Below, one piece after another: positions 7,059 through 13,661 of a stretch of DNA of 15,105 nt. A model generated the notes under the pieces. The model was not told where the DNA came from. It did no database searches and saw only the letters and a list, made by a program, of their open reading frames with translations. A program made the position numbers and the translations under genes. Position 1 is the stretch's first letter. Each line of letters opens with the position of its first letter. The stretch is taken from positions 1 through 15,105 of the forward strand of contig JAMFST010001430.1 in the NCBI GenBank assembly GCA_026225435.1, given 5' to 3'. This DNA is from Labilithrix luteola (GTDB lineage Bacteria; Myxococcota_A; Polyangia; Polyangiales; Polyangiaceae).

Positions 7059-7556
7059 ATGAGCCGCCTGGCCCACGGCGATCGCACGGCCTTCGACCCG
7101 CTCTACCTGGCGCTGCGCCCACGTGCGGTGTGGCTCGCGCGGCGTCGCATCGGCGAGGCGGAGGCGGCGGACGTGGCCCAGACCGCGCTCCTCAAGGTGT
7201 TCTCCCGCGCGAGCGAGTTCACCCCCGGCCGGGCGTGTCTGCCGTGGTTCTACGCCATCGTCGCCAACGAGATCCGGACGAGCCGACGCCGCAACGCCCG
7301 CCTCTCGCCCGCCGACCCGGCCCTCGAGCACGCCGCCAGCGACAGCGCCGACGCCGACGAGCAGCTCCTCGGCCACGAGCTCGAGAACGCGCTCGAGCAA
7401 GCCATTCATGAGCTCGACCGCGAGGCGGCCCAGACCATCGCCGCGCTGCTCGGGCGTGCGCCGCTCCCCGACCTCCCCTCACCGACCTTTCGCAAGCGCG
7501 TCTCCCGCGCGTACGCCAAGCTCCGCCTGCTCCTGGGACCGAACCATGTCGACTGA
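7059..7556 (+). CDS. ECF-like RNA polymerase sigma factor with a shortened region 4
   Basis: A 165-residue sigma-70 family protein that should redirect RNA polymerase to a small set of promoters. Region 2 is clear: HGDRTAFDPLYLALRPRAVWLARRRIG, then EAADVAQTALLKVFSRASEF and the -10 recognition helix area PWFYAIVANEIRTSRRR. An acidic/Ala linker (83-107) precedes a reduced region 4: ELDREAAQTIAALLGR, then APLPDLPSPTFRKRV and SRAYAKLRLLL. The usual stretch between the R-x-V-L helix and the EIA helix is missing, and the turn is Pro-rich. The ATG at 7059 keeps the core of region 2; a TTG at 7023 would restore the first helix (LREAELGPL) and may be the true start, but neither has a good ribosome site. 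The stop overlaps the membrane protein gene by 11 nt, the usual arrangement for a sigma/anti-sigma pair. Confidence 0.85.
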   Translation: MSRLAHGDRTAFDPLYLALRPRAVWLARRRIGEAEAADVAQTALLKVFSRASEFTPGRACLPWFYAIVANEIRTSRRRNARLSPADPALEHAASDSADADEQLLGHELENALEQAIHELDREAAQTIAALLGRAPLPDLPSPTFRKRVSRAYAKLRLLLGPNHVD

Positions 7557-8115
7557 CCTCACCCGCGCTCGCCGCGCCTTCGAGCTGGGTCGCCTGCGGT
7601 CGGCGGCCGCGCGCGCACTGCTCGTCGTCGCCCTCGTCGCGCTGATCGGCCGCTTCACCTCGGGGAGCTCGTCCCTCGCGCTCTTGCCGCTGACCTTCGC
7701 CCTCTGGGTCTTCGTCCACTGGCGCGGGCAAGCGCTGCTCGCCGGAGCGATGTACGGCCTGTCCGGCGGAGTCGTCACCACCCTCTTGCCGCTCTCCTTG
7801 CTCCGCCCCTGCTGCGCGCCCGGGATGGACATGAGCGCCATGAGCGAGATGGGCGCCGCCTGCTGCACCATGCCCGGCGCCTGCGTCGGTGCGGGCGCGG
7901 TCGTCGGCATGCTCGTCGCCGCGGTCATCCCCTTCGGCCGCTCGTCGTGGTGGAAGACGGCGCTCGGGATCGCGCTCGGGATGGCCTCGGTGGTGGTGCT
8001 GAAGTGCGCGACACTGGCGCTAGGCGAGATGGTGGGACTCGTCGGCGGGCTGCTCGCCGGCATCGTCGCGAGCACCGGCGCACGTCTGCTTTTGAGAGCG
8101 CGAGCGACGCGTTGA
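7546..8115 (+). CDS. Six-helix membrane protein with a Cys/Met-rich periplasmic loop; candidate anti-sigma factor
   Basis: I do not recognise a named family. The 189 residues form about six membrane segments (near 21-36, 43-58, 62-86, 114-130, 137-158 and 160-183). Positive charges fall at the N-terminus, after segments 2 and 4 and at the C-terminus, which places the loop between helices 3 and 4 in the periplasm. That loop (about 88-113) is packed with metal-type ligands: Cys89-Cys90, Met94, 96, 99 and 102, Cys106-Cys107, Met109 and Cys113. It contains CCAPG and CCTMPG, echoing the CCYPG and CCHPG of the small exported protein. Gene overlap with the sigma factor and six helices recall NrsF-type (DUF1109) anti-sigma factors that sense metals through cysteines; I infer an analogous role without claiming homology. 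A metal transporter is the main alternative. Confidence 0.8.
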   Translation: MSTDLTRARRAFELGRLRSAAARALLVVALVALIGRFTSGSSSLALLPLTFALWVFVHWRGQALLAGAMYGLSGGVVTTLLPLSLLRPCCAPGMDMSAMSEMGAACCTMPGACVGAGAVVGMLVAAVIPFGRSSWWKTALGIALGMASVVVLKCATLALGEMVGLVGGLLAGIVASTGARLLLRARATR

Positions 8116-8146
8116 AGAGGCGATCGAGGCGCTCGTCCTCGCCTCC

Positions 8147-8168
8147 TCGTCACTTGTACGTCACATTA
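8147..8168 (+). promoter_or_regulatory. Pho-box-like CGTCAC direct repeat upstream of phoB
   Basis: Two CGTCAC units (8148-8153 and 8159-8164) are 11 bp apart, the one-helical-turn geometry of PhoB sites, and the second runs into ATTA. The repeat ends 30 nt before the phoB ATG. There is no Shine-Dalgarno sequence before that ATG (the bases are CTCGACTCGACCCC), which fits a short or absent leader. Autoregulation by PhoB is likely but unproved. Confidence 0.5.
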
Positions 8169-8194
8169 CGAGCGTACACACTCGACTCGACCCC

Positions 8195-8887
8195 ATGGCC
8201 CGAATCCTCATCGTCGAAGACGAGCCCGATCTCGCGCAGGTGCTCGAGTACAACCTGAAGGACGCCGGTCACAAGGTCCACGTGGCCGGGCGCGGCGCCG
8301 AGGGATTGCGCCTCGCGCGCGAGAAGCGCCCCGACCTGGTGCTGCTCGATCTCATGCTCCCGGACATCGCCGGCACGGAGGTCTGCAAGCAGCTGAAGGC
8401 GGACCCGACCCTGCGCGGAATCCAGGTGGTGATGCTCACCGCCAAGGGGGAGGAGATCGACCGCGTCCTCGGCTTCGAGCTCGGCGCCGACGACTACGTG
8501 GTGAAGCCCTTCAGCGTGCGCGAGCTGCTCCTGCGCATCCAGGCGATCCTGCGGCGCAGCGCCGGCGGCATCGAGACGGAGGCGACCACGGTGTTCGGTC
8601 GCCTGAAGATCGATCGCAACGCGCACCGCGTGTGGGTCGACGAGACGGAGCTCGAGCTGACCGCGCTGGAGTTCAAGCTGCTGGTCACCCTGCACGAGCG
8701 GAAGAACCGGGTGCAGACGCGCAACGCGCTCCTCAACGATGTCTGGGGGATCGAGGCGGACATCACCACCCGCACCGTCGACACCCACGTGAAGCGCCTG
8801 CGCGAGAAGCTCGGCGCCGCCGGCGCCTACGTCGAGACGGTCCGAGGAGTGGGATATCGCTTCGCCGACGTCCCGCCGGAAGCGTAA
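8195..8887 (+). CDS. phoB: Phosphate regulon response regulator PhoB
   Basis: A 230-residue OmpR/PhoB-type response regulator. The receiver domain (1-120) has the acidic pocket Glu8/Asp9/Glu10, the phosphorylated Asp52 in LLDLMLPD, Thr82 in MLTAKGEE and Lys104 in VVKPFSVREL. The winged-helix DNA-binding domain (about 131-225) has LTALEFKLLVTL, the recognition helix TRTVDTHVKRLREKL and the wing VETVRGVGYRF. When phosphorylated under phosphate limitation such proteins activate pst and other phosphate genes. Position directly before pstSCAB-phoU supports PhoB over other OmpR-family members. The partner histidine kinase PhoR, commonly adjacent, is not in this window. The gene stands 79 bp from the preceding membrane protein and probably has its own promoter. 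Confidence 0.93.
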   Translation: MARILIVEDEPDLAQVLEYNLKDAGHKVHVAGRGAEGLRLAREKRPDLVLLDLMLPDIAGTEVCKQLKADPTLRGIQVVMLTAKGEEIDRVLGFELGADDYVVKPFSVRELLLRIQAILRRSAGGIETEATTVFGRLKIDRNAHRVWVDETELELTALEFKLLVTLHERKNRVQTRNALLNDVWGIEADITTRTVDTHVKRLREKLGAAGAYVETVRGVGYRFADVPPEA

Positions 8888-8890
8888 AGC

Positions 8891-8971
8891 CGACCTGTAC
8901 GGTCGAGGTGACTGCCTGGGGCTGAGATAGCGGAAAAACCGCACTCTGACGCCAAACCCTCGGACCGAGGT
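8891..8971 (+). other. Three small hairpins in the phoB-pstS gap
   Basis: The 111-bp gap contains CGACC/GGTCG (8891-8905, loop TGTAC), GCGG/CCGC (8930-8942, loop of five A) and CCTCG/CGAGG (8958-8970, loop of three). None is followed by a T run, so none is a standard intrinsic terminator. They could be attenuator-like leader structures, or chance in GC-rich DNA. Confidence 0.3.
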
Positions 8972-8988
8972 CACCGATTGTCACATTA
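8970..8988 (+). promoter_or_regulatory. GTCAC direct repeat upstream of pstS
   Basis: GTCAC at 8970-8974 and 8980-8984, 10 bp apart, with the second extending to GTCACATTA, the same nine bases as before phoB (8160-8168). It abuts the ribosome site and lies only 14 nt before the GTG, too close for an ordinary activator site, so it may be a repressor site, an RNA feature or coincidence. Confidence 0.35.
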
Positions 8989-8993
8989 AGGAG
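8988..8993 (+). promoter_or_regulatory. Ribosome binding site of pstS
   Basis: AAGGAG, 5 nt before GTG 8999 and 14 nt before ATG 9008. The spacing favours the GTG start. Confidence 0.7.
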
Positions 8994-8998
8994 ACAAG

Positions 8999-10129
8999 GT
9001 GCGCCCCATGATCTCGCTCCTTCGTGTCTCTTCAGTCGTGCTCGGCTGCGCCATCGGCTCGGCGATGCTCTCGCTCGCTGGCTGCTCCAAGAAGGACGAC
9101 TCGTCCTCCACGACCACGACCGGAACCACGACGAGCGGCGGCACGGTGAGCCTCAACGGCGCCGGCGCCACCTTCCCCAACCCGCTCTACACGAAGTGGA
9201 TCAGCGACTACTCCGCGCTTCCGGCGGGTCACGGCGTGAAGGTCAACTACCAGTCGGTCGGCTCGGGCGGCGGGATCAAGGCGATCAGCGATCAGACGGT
9301 CGACTTCGGCGCCACCGACGCTCCCCTGACCGACGAGGAAGCGGGCAAGGCGCCCGGCAAGCTGCTGCACATCCCGACCACCCTCGGCGCGGTCGTCCTC
9401 ACCTACAACCTCGACGGGATCAAGACGGGCCTCAAGCTCTCTCCCGAGGTCCTCGCCGGCATCTTCCTCGGCGACATCAAGAGCTGGGACGACCCCAAGA
9501 TCAAGGCGGACAACGCCGCGCTCCCGCTCCCCAAGAAGAGCATCAGCATCGTCCACCGCACCGACGGCAGCGGCACCACCGAGGTCTTCACCCAGTATCT
9601 CGCGCAGGTGAGCCCCGACTGGAAGACCAAGGTCGGCGCGGGCAAGAGCGTGAAGTGGCCCACCGGCAACGGCGCCAAGGGGAACGAGGGCGTCACCGGA
9701 AACGTCACCAACACCCCCGGCTCCATCGGTTACGTCGAGCTGGCGTACGCCGCGCAGAACAACCTCGCCGTCGCCTACCTCAAGAACCACGCCGGCAAGT
9801 TCGTCTCCCCGACCCTCGACGCGATCAGCGCCGCCGCCGCCGCCATGGGCGACAAGGTGCCGGACGATCTGCGCATGTCGATCCTCGACCCGGACGGCGA
9901 CGCGTCCTACCCGATCAGCTCGTTCACCTACGTCCTTCTGTACGCAGAGCAGAAGGACGCGGCCAAGGGCGGAGCGCTGGTGAGCTTCCTCTGGTGGGGG
10001 ATCCACGACGGCCAGAAGGCCGCGCCCGGCCTGCACTACGCCCCGCTCCCCGCGGCCATCGTCACCCGTGACGAGGCGAAGCTGAAGTCGATCACCTCGG
10101 GTGGCAAGGCGGTCCTGGCCGCTCCGTGA
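8999..10129 (+). CDS. pstS: Phosphate ABC transporter substrate-binding lipoprotein PstS
   Basis: A 376-residue periplasmic phosphate-binding lipoprotein, the capture subunit of the high-affinity Pst system. The signal peptide ends in the lipobox LAGC (lipidated Cys29), followed by a Ser/Thr-rich linker (35-49). The binding protein fold shows NGAGATFPNPLYTKW (53-67, with Thr58), SVGSGGGIKAI (87-96), DFGATDAPLTD (102-112, with Asp107), HRTDGSGTTEVFTQYL (186-201; Arg187, Ser191, Gly192 and Thr193 are expected phosphate ligands) and a GNEGVTG loop with SIGYVELAYA. Length and motifs are those of a complete PstS. GTG was taken as the start because AAGGAG lies 5 nt upstream; ATG 9008 is the alternative. 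The TGA overlaps the pstC GTG by 4 nt, starting the pstSCAB-phoU operon. Confidence 0.96.
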   Translation: MRPMISLLRVSSVVLGCAIGSAMLSLAGCSKKDDSSSTTTTGTTTSGGTVSLNGAGATFPNPLYTKWISDYSALPAGHGVKVNYQSVGSGGGIKAISDQTVDFGATDAPLTDEEAGKAPGKLLHIPTTLGAVVLTYNLDGIKTGLKLSPEVLAGIFLGDIKSWDDPKIKADNAALPLPKKSISIVHRTDGSGTTEVFTQYLAQVSPDWKTKVGAGKSVKWPTGNGAKGNEGVTGNVTNTPGSIGYVELAYAAQNNLAVAYLKNHAGKFVSPTLDAISAAAAAMGDKVPDDLRMSILDPDGDASYPISSFTYVLLYAEQKDAAKGGALVSFLWWGIHDGQKAAPGLHYAPLPAAIVTRDEAKLKSITSGGKAVLAAP

Positions 10130-11160
10130 AAGACGCTGCAGCTTCCGAGCTACCCACCGACAAGGAGCTGGTCCCCGCGAGCACCAAGGTTGCGCGCGCC
10201 ACGCGGAAGACCAACCGGGACGTCAACGCGGGAGATCGCATCTTCCGCGGCGTCACCACGTTCTTCGCCGGGCTGGTGGTGGTCACGCTCGCCGCGGTGG
10301 CCATCCAGCTGGTGATGACCGCGTGGCCGAGCCTCTCCAAGTTCGGCTTCCACTTCCTCTACACGCGGGACTGGAACCCGGTGGAGGACGAGTTCGGAGC
10401 GCTGCCCTTCCTCTACGGCACGGTCGTCTCCTCGACGCTGGCGCTGTGCATCGCCGTCCCCATCGCGCTCGGCATCGCCATCTTCCTCACCGAGCTGGCG
10501 CCGCCGTGGATGCGCAGCCCGGTCTCCTTCCTGGTCGAGCTCCTCGCCGCGGTCCCCAGCGTCGTCTACGGCCTCTGGGGGATCTTCGTCCTCGCGCCGT
10601 GGCTGCGTGACACCGTCGAGCCGGGCATCTCCAAGGTGCTCGGCTTCATCCCCATGTTCCGCGTCCCCGAGTCCGGCTCCACCGGTCTCGGCATGTTCAC
10701 CGCCGGGTTGATCCTGAGCATCATGATCCTCCCGACGATCTCCTCGATCGCTCGCGAGGTGCTCAAGGCGACGCCGCTGCCCCTGCGTGAAGGGGCCCTC
10801 GCCCTCGGCTCGACCCGCTGGGAGGTCGTCCGCTACGTCATCCTGCCCTACGCCCGCTCCGGCATCGTCGGCGCCATCATCCTCGGCCTCGGCCGCGCGC
10901 TCGGCGAGACGATGGCCGTCACCATGGTCATCGGCAACAGCCCGAACATCTCCGCCTCGCTCTTCGCGCCGAGCTACACGATGGCCAGCATCATCGCCAA
11001 CGAGTTCACCGAGGCGACCGGCAAGATCCACCTCGCCGCGCTCGCCGAGATCGGCCTGCTCCTCTTCGTGGTGACGTTCATCCTCAACGTCCTCGCGCGT
11101 CTGCTCGTCTGGCGCGTCGCCGCCGGTCGCCGTTACAAGACAGCCGGGGGGCGAACCTGA
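10126..11160 (+). CDS. pstC: Phosphate ABC transporter permease PstC
   Basis: A 344-residue inner-membrane permease that pairs with PstA to form the phosphate channel. After an unusually long polar N-terminus (about 42 residues) come six membrane segments, the first near 44-65. The region about 90-150 (GALPFLYGTVVSS, then LVELLAAVPSVVYGLWGIF) is typical of PstC. The cytoplasmic EAA loop that docks on PstB is REGALALGSTRWEVVRYVIL (221-240), followed by LGRALGETMAV (255-265). The GTG start gives a GTGA overlap with pstS, and the TGA overlaps the pstA ATG by 1 nt (TGATG). Distinguished from PstA by position, length and the FGALPFLYGT block. Confidence 0.95.
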   Translation: MKDAAASELPTDKELVPASTKVARATRKTNRDVNAGDRIFRGVTTFFAGLVVVTLAAVAIQLVMTAWPSLSKFGFHFLYTRDWNPVEDEFGALPFLYGTVVSSTLALCIAVPIALGIAIFLTELAPPWMRSPVSFLVELLAAVPSVVYGLWGIFVLAPWLRDTVEPGISKVLGFIPMFRVPESGSTGLGMFTAGLILSIMILPTISSIAREVLKATPLPLREGALALGSTRWEVVRYVILPYARSGIVGAIILGLGRALGETMAVTMVIGNSPNISASLFAPSYTMASIIANEFTEATGKIHLAALAEIGLLLFVVTFILNVLARLLVWRVAAGRRYKTAGGRT

Positions 11161-12002
11161 TGGCCAGCTACACCCAGCGAAAGCTCGTCGACCGCATCGT
11201 CACCGGCCTGTGCATCTGCGCCGCCCTGCTGGCGATCATCCCGCTCGGCAGCGTACTTTTCTACGTCACCAAGCAGGGCATCGGGGCGGTCAACTGGGAC
11301 TTCTTCACCAAGCTCCCCAAGCCGGTCGGTGAGACCGGCGGTGGCATGGCCCACGCCATCGTCGGGACGCTGACCATCCTCGGCATCGCCTGCCTCATCG
11401 GCGTCCCCACCGGCATCCTCGGCGGGATCTACCTGGCCGAGTTCGGCGGTACCCGCTTCAGCAAGATCGTCCGCTTCAGCGCCGACGTCCTCACCGGCGT
11501 CCCCTCGATCGTCATCGGCATCTTCGTCTACGTGATCATCGTCGTGCCGACCAAGCAGTTCAGCGCGATGGCCGGAGGCGTGGCGCTGGCGATCCTCATG
11601 TTGCCGACGGTCGTGCGCACCACCGACGAGCTGCTCCGCCTGGTCCCCGACGCGCTCCGTGAAGGCGCGCTCGCCCTCGGCGTCCCCAAGTGGCGCGCCA
11701 CCGTCAGCATCGTGCTGCGCACCGCGGCGCCGGGAATCGCCACCGGCGTGATGCTCGCCGTCGCCCGCGTGGCTGGCGAGACCGCGCCGCTCCTCTTCAC
11801 CGCCTTCGGCAACCTGGGCTGGAGCGACGGGATCGGCTCGCCGACCGCGTCATTGCCGGTCCAGATCTTCAATTATTCGGTCTCGCCTTACGCGGACTGG
11901 CACCGGCAGGCCTGGGCAGCCGCCCTCGTGCTCGTCGCACTGGTACTGTTCTTCAACCTGCTCGCTCGGTTGCTCGTCCGCGACCGGTCCCCGGCGCGCT
12001 GA
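11160..12002 (+). CDS. pstA: Phosphate ABC transporter permease PstA
   Basis: A 280-residue inner-membrane permease, partner of PstC. Six hydrophobic segments are visible, the first near 12-36 and the last at 253-275. The family blocks GGMAHAIVGTLTILG (61-75), GVPTGILGGIYLAEFGG (81-97) and LTGVPSIVIGIFVY (111-124) are present. The EAA loop is REGALALGVPKWRATVSIVLR (about 167-187), with GVMLAVARVAGETAPLLFTA after it. The gene starts in the pstC stop codon and ends 15 bp before the pstB ATG. Length and motif order are normal, and nothing suggests degradation. Confidence 0.95.
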   Translation: MASYTQRKLVDRIVTGLCICAALLAIIPLGSVLFYVTKQGIGAVNWDFFTKLPKPVGETGGGMAHAIVGTLTILGIACLIGVPTGILGGIYLAEFGGTRFSKIVRFSADVLTGVPSIVIGIFVYVIIVVPTKQFSAMAGGVALAILMLPTVVRTTDELLRLVPDALREGALALGVPKWRATVSIVLRTAAPGIATGVMLAVARVAGETAPLLFTAFGNLGWSDGIGSPTASLPVQIFNYSVSPYADWHRQAWAAALVLVALVLFFNLLARLLVRDRSPAR

Positions 12003-12017
12003 CCGGCGAAAGTCCCC

Positions 12018-12857
12018 ATGACCGACAACCTGGCAAATCCCCGAATCACGGCGCGCACCATGAACGAAGACAGTGATCGCGTGAGCGGTCCGCCGGAGAT
12101 CCTCAAGGCGAAGATCCGCGCCGACGACGTGCACGCCTTCTACGGCGCCAAGGAAGCCATCAAGGGCATCACCCTGGACGTCGCCGAGAAGGAGGTCACC
12201 GCCTTCATCGGTCCGTCCGGCTGCGGCAAGAGCACCTTCCTCCGCTGCTTCAACCGCATGCACGAGATCATCCCCGGCGCCCGCGTGGCCGGCCGCGTGC
12301 TCCTCGACGGCAGCGACATCTACGACGCCGAGATCGACCCGGTGCGCGTGCGTCGCCGGGTCGGCATGGTGTTCCAGAAGCCGAACCCGTTCCCCACCAT
12401 GAGCATCCGCGAGAACGTCCTCGCCGGCCTGAAGCTCAATGGCCTGAAGATCAACGACGCCGATCGGCTGGTGGAGGAGTCGCTGCAGCAGGCCGCGCTG
12501 TGGGACGAGGTGAAGGACTCGCTCCACCTGTCTGGCACCAGCCTCTCGGGCGGCCAGCAGCAGCGTCTGTGCATCGCCCGCTCGCTCGCTCTCGAGCCCG
12601 AGGTGCTCCTGATGGACGAGCCGTGCTCCGCGCTCGACCCCATCGCCACCGCCCGCGTCGAGGAGCTGATTCACGAGCTCGGCGGCAAGTACACCATCGT
12701 CATCGTCACCCACAGCATGCAGCAGGCGGCGCGCGTCTCCGACCGCACGGCGTTCTTCTATCTAGGTGAGCTCATCGAGTACGACGCCACCGACACCATC
12801 TTCACCAAGCCCAGCGATCCTCGAACCGAGGATTACATCACCGGTCGCTTCGGCTGA
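12018..12857 (+). CDS. pstB: Phosphate ABC transporter ATP-binding protein PstB
   Basis: A 279-residue ATPase that powers phosphate import through PstC/PstA. Walker A is GPSGCGKST (65-73), the Q-loop glutamine is Gln120 in [14 protein letters not shown], the ABC signature is LSGGQQQR (176-183), Walker B is VLLMDEP with Asp200/Glu201, and the switch histidine is His232 in [13 protein letters not shown]. The FQKPNPFP block and the end [17 protein letters not shown] are characteristic of PstB. The N-terminus is about 14-30 residues longer than usual; the ATG at 12060 gives a 265-residue version closer to the family and may be the real start, since neither site has a strong ribosome sequence. Confidence 0.96.
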   Translation: MTDNLANPRITARTMNEDSDRVSGPPEILKAKIRADDVHAFYGAKEAIKGITLDVAEKEVTAFIGPSGCGKSTFLRCFNRMHEIIPGARVAGRVLLDGSDIYDAEIDPVRVRRRVGMVFQKPNPFPTMSIRENVLAGLKLNGLKINDADRLVEESLQQAALWDEVKDSLHLSGTSLSGGQQQRLCIARSLALEPEVLLMDEPCSALDPIATARVEELIHELGGKYTIVIVTHSMQQAARVSDRTAFFYLGELIEYDATDTIFTKPSDPRTEDYITGRFG

Positions 12858-12864
12858 TCGACTC

Positions 12865-12869
12865 GAGGA
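12865..12869 (+). promoter_or_regulatory. Ribosome binding site of phoU
   Basis: GAGGA lies 8 nt before the ATG at 12878, in the 20-bp gap after pstB, and supports that start. Confidence 0.5.
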
Positions 12870-12877
12870 CGAACGCC

Positions 12878-13621
12878 ATGCCGCGCCACACCGACCTCGA
12901 ATACGAAGAAGAGCTCCGCCAGATCCGCGAGCACCTGCTCCTCATGGGGGCCAAGGTGGAGGAGATGATCGCCGCCAGCATGCGCGCGCTCCTCGAACGG
13001 GATAGCGATCTCGCCGCCAAGACCATGCGTCTCGACACGCAGATCAACCGCATCGAGATGGAGACCGACGAGATGTGCGTTCGCGTCTTCGCTCGCCGCC
13101 AGCCGGTCGCCCGCGACCTGCGCTTCCTCACCATGGTGCTCAAGGTCGTCACCGATCTGGAGCGCATGGGGGACATGGCGGTGAACATCTGCGAGCGCGT
13201 GATCGAGCTGAACGAGGAGACGCCGCTCAAGTCGTACGTCGATCTCCCGGCGATGGCCGAGGCGGCGCAGGGCATGCTGCGTGAAGCGCTCGACGCCTTC
13301 GTCGAGGCCGACGCCGAGCGCGCCCAGGCGGTCATCGACAAGGACTACGTGGTCGACGCGTTCTACTCGCAGGTGTTCCGCGAGCTGCTCACGTACATGA
13401 TGGAGAACCCGCGCAACATCTACCGGGCGACCCGCGTGCAGTCGATCGCCAAGTACCTCGAACGGATCGGCGACCACGCCACCAACGTGGCCGAGATGGT
13501 CATCTTCCTCGTGCGCGGCAAGGACATCCGCCACTCGGGGAAGATGTCGACCATCAAGCCGCCGAGCGGCGCCGATCTCGGAAGCGTCGATTCGCTCGAC
13601 GACCTGTCCAAGGCAAAATGA
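12878..13621 (+). CDS. phoU: Phosphate signalling protein PhoU
   Basis: A 247-residue cytoplasmic protein that links the Pst transporter to the PhoR/PhoB pathway and restrains signalling and uptake when phosphate is plentiful. It has the two three-helix repeats of the family, each with the metal-binding ExxxD...N motif: DLERMGDMAVNI (Glu95, Asp99, Asn103) and YLERIGDHATNV (Glu195, Asp199, Asn203). The opening LEYEEELRQIREHLLLMGAKVEEM is the usual first helix. A 30-residue polar tail (about 218-247, with MSTIKPPSGADL) extends beyond the second repeat. It is the last gene of the pst operon, 20 bp after pstB. Confidence 0.96.
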   Translation: MPRHTDLEYEEELRQIREHLLLMGAKVEEMIAASMRALLERDSDLAAKTMRLDTQINRIEMETDEMCVRVFARRQPVARDLRFLTMVLKVVTDLERMGDMAVNICERVIELNEETPLKSYVDLPAMAEAAQGMLREALDAFVEADAERAQAVIDKDYVVDAFYSQVFRELLTYMMENPRNIYRATRVQSIAKYLERIGDHATNVAEMVIFLVRGKDIRHSGKMSTIKPPSGADLGSVDSLDDLSKAK

Positions 13622-13629
13622 CGCACGAA

Positions 13630-13661
13630 GACGTGAGCTAACGGGAGTTAGCCTCGACGTC
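13630..13661 (+). other. Imperfect hairpin between phoU and the acyl-CoA synthetase gene
   Basis: GCTAAC (13637-13642) pairs perfectly with GTTAGC (13647-13652) around a GGGA loop. The stem can be extended with single-base bulges by GAG/CTC and GACGT/ACGTC to span all bases up to the ATG at 13662. There is no T run. It could end the pst transcript, or, since GGGAG in and beside the loop is the only ribosome-site-like sequence, affect translation of the next gene. Confidence 0.45.

Noticed and set aside
7123..7545. Upstream extension of the six-helix membrane protein frame
   Set aside because: Overlaps the sigma gene out of frame with Ser/Arg/Pro-rich sequence; ATG 7546 gives a positively charged N-terminus directly before the first helix.
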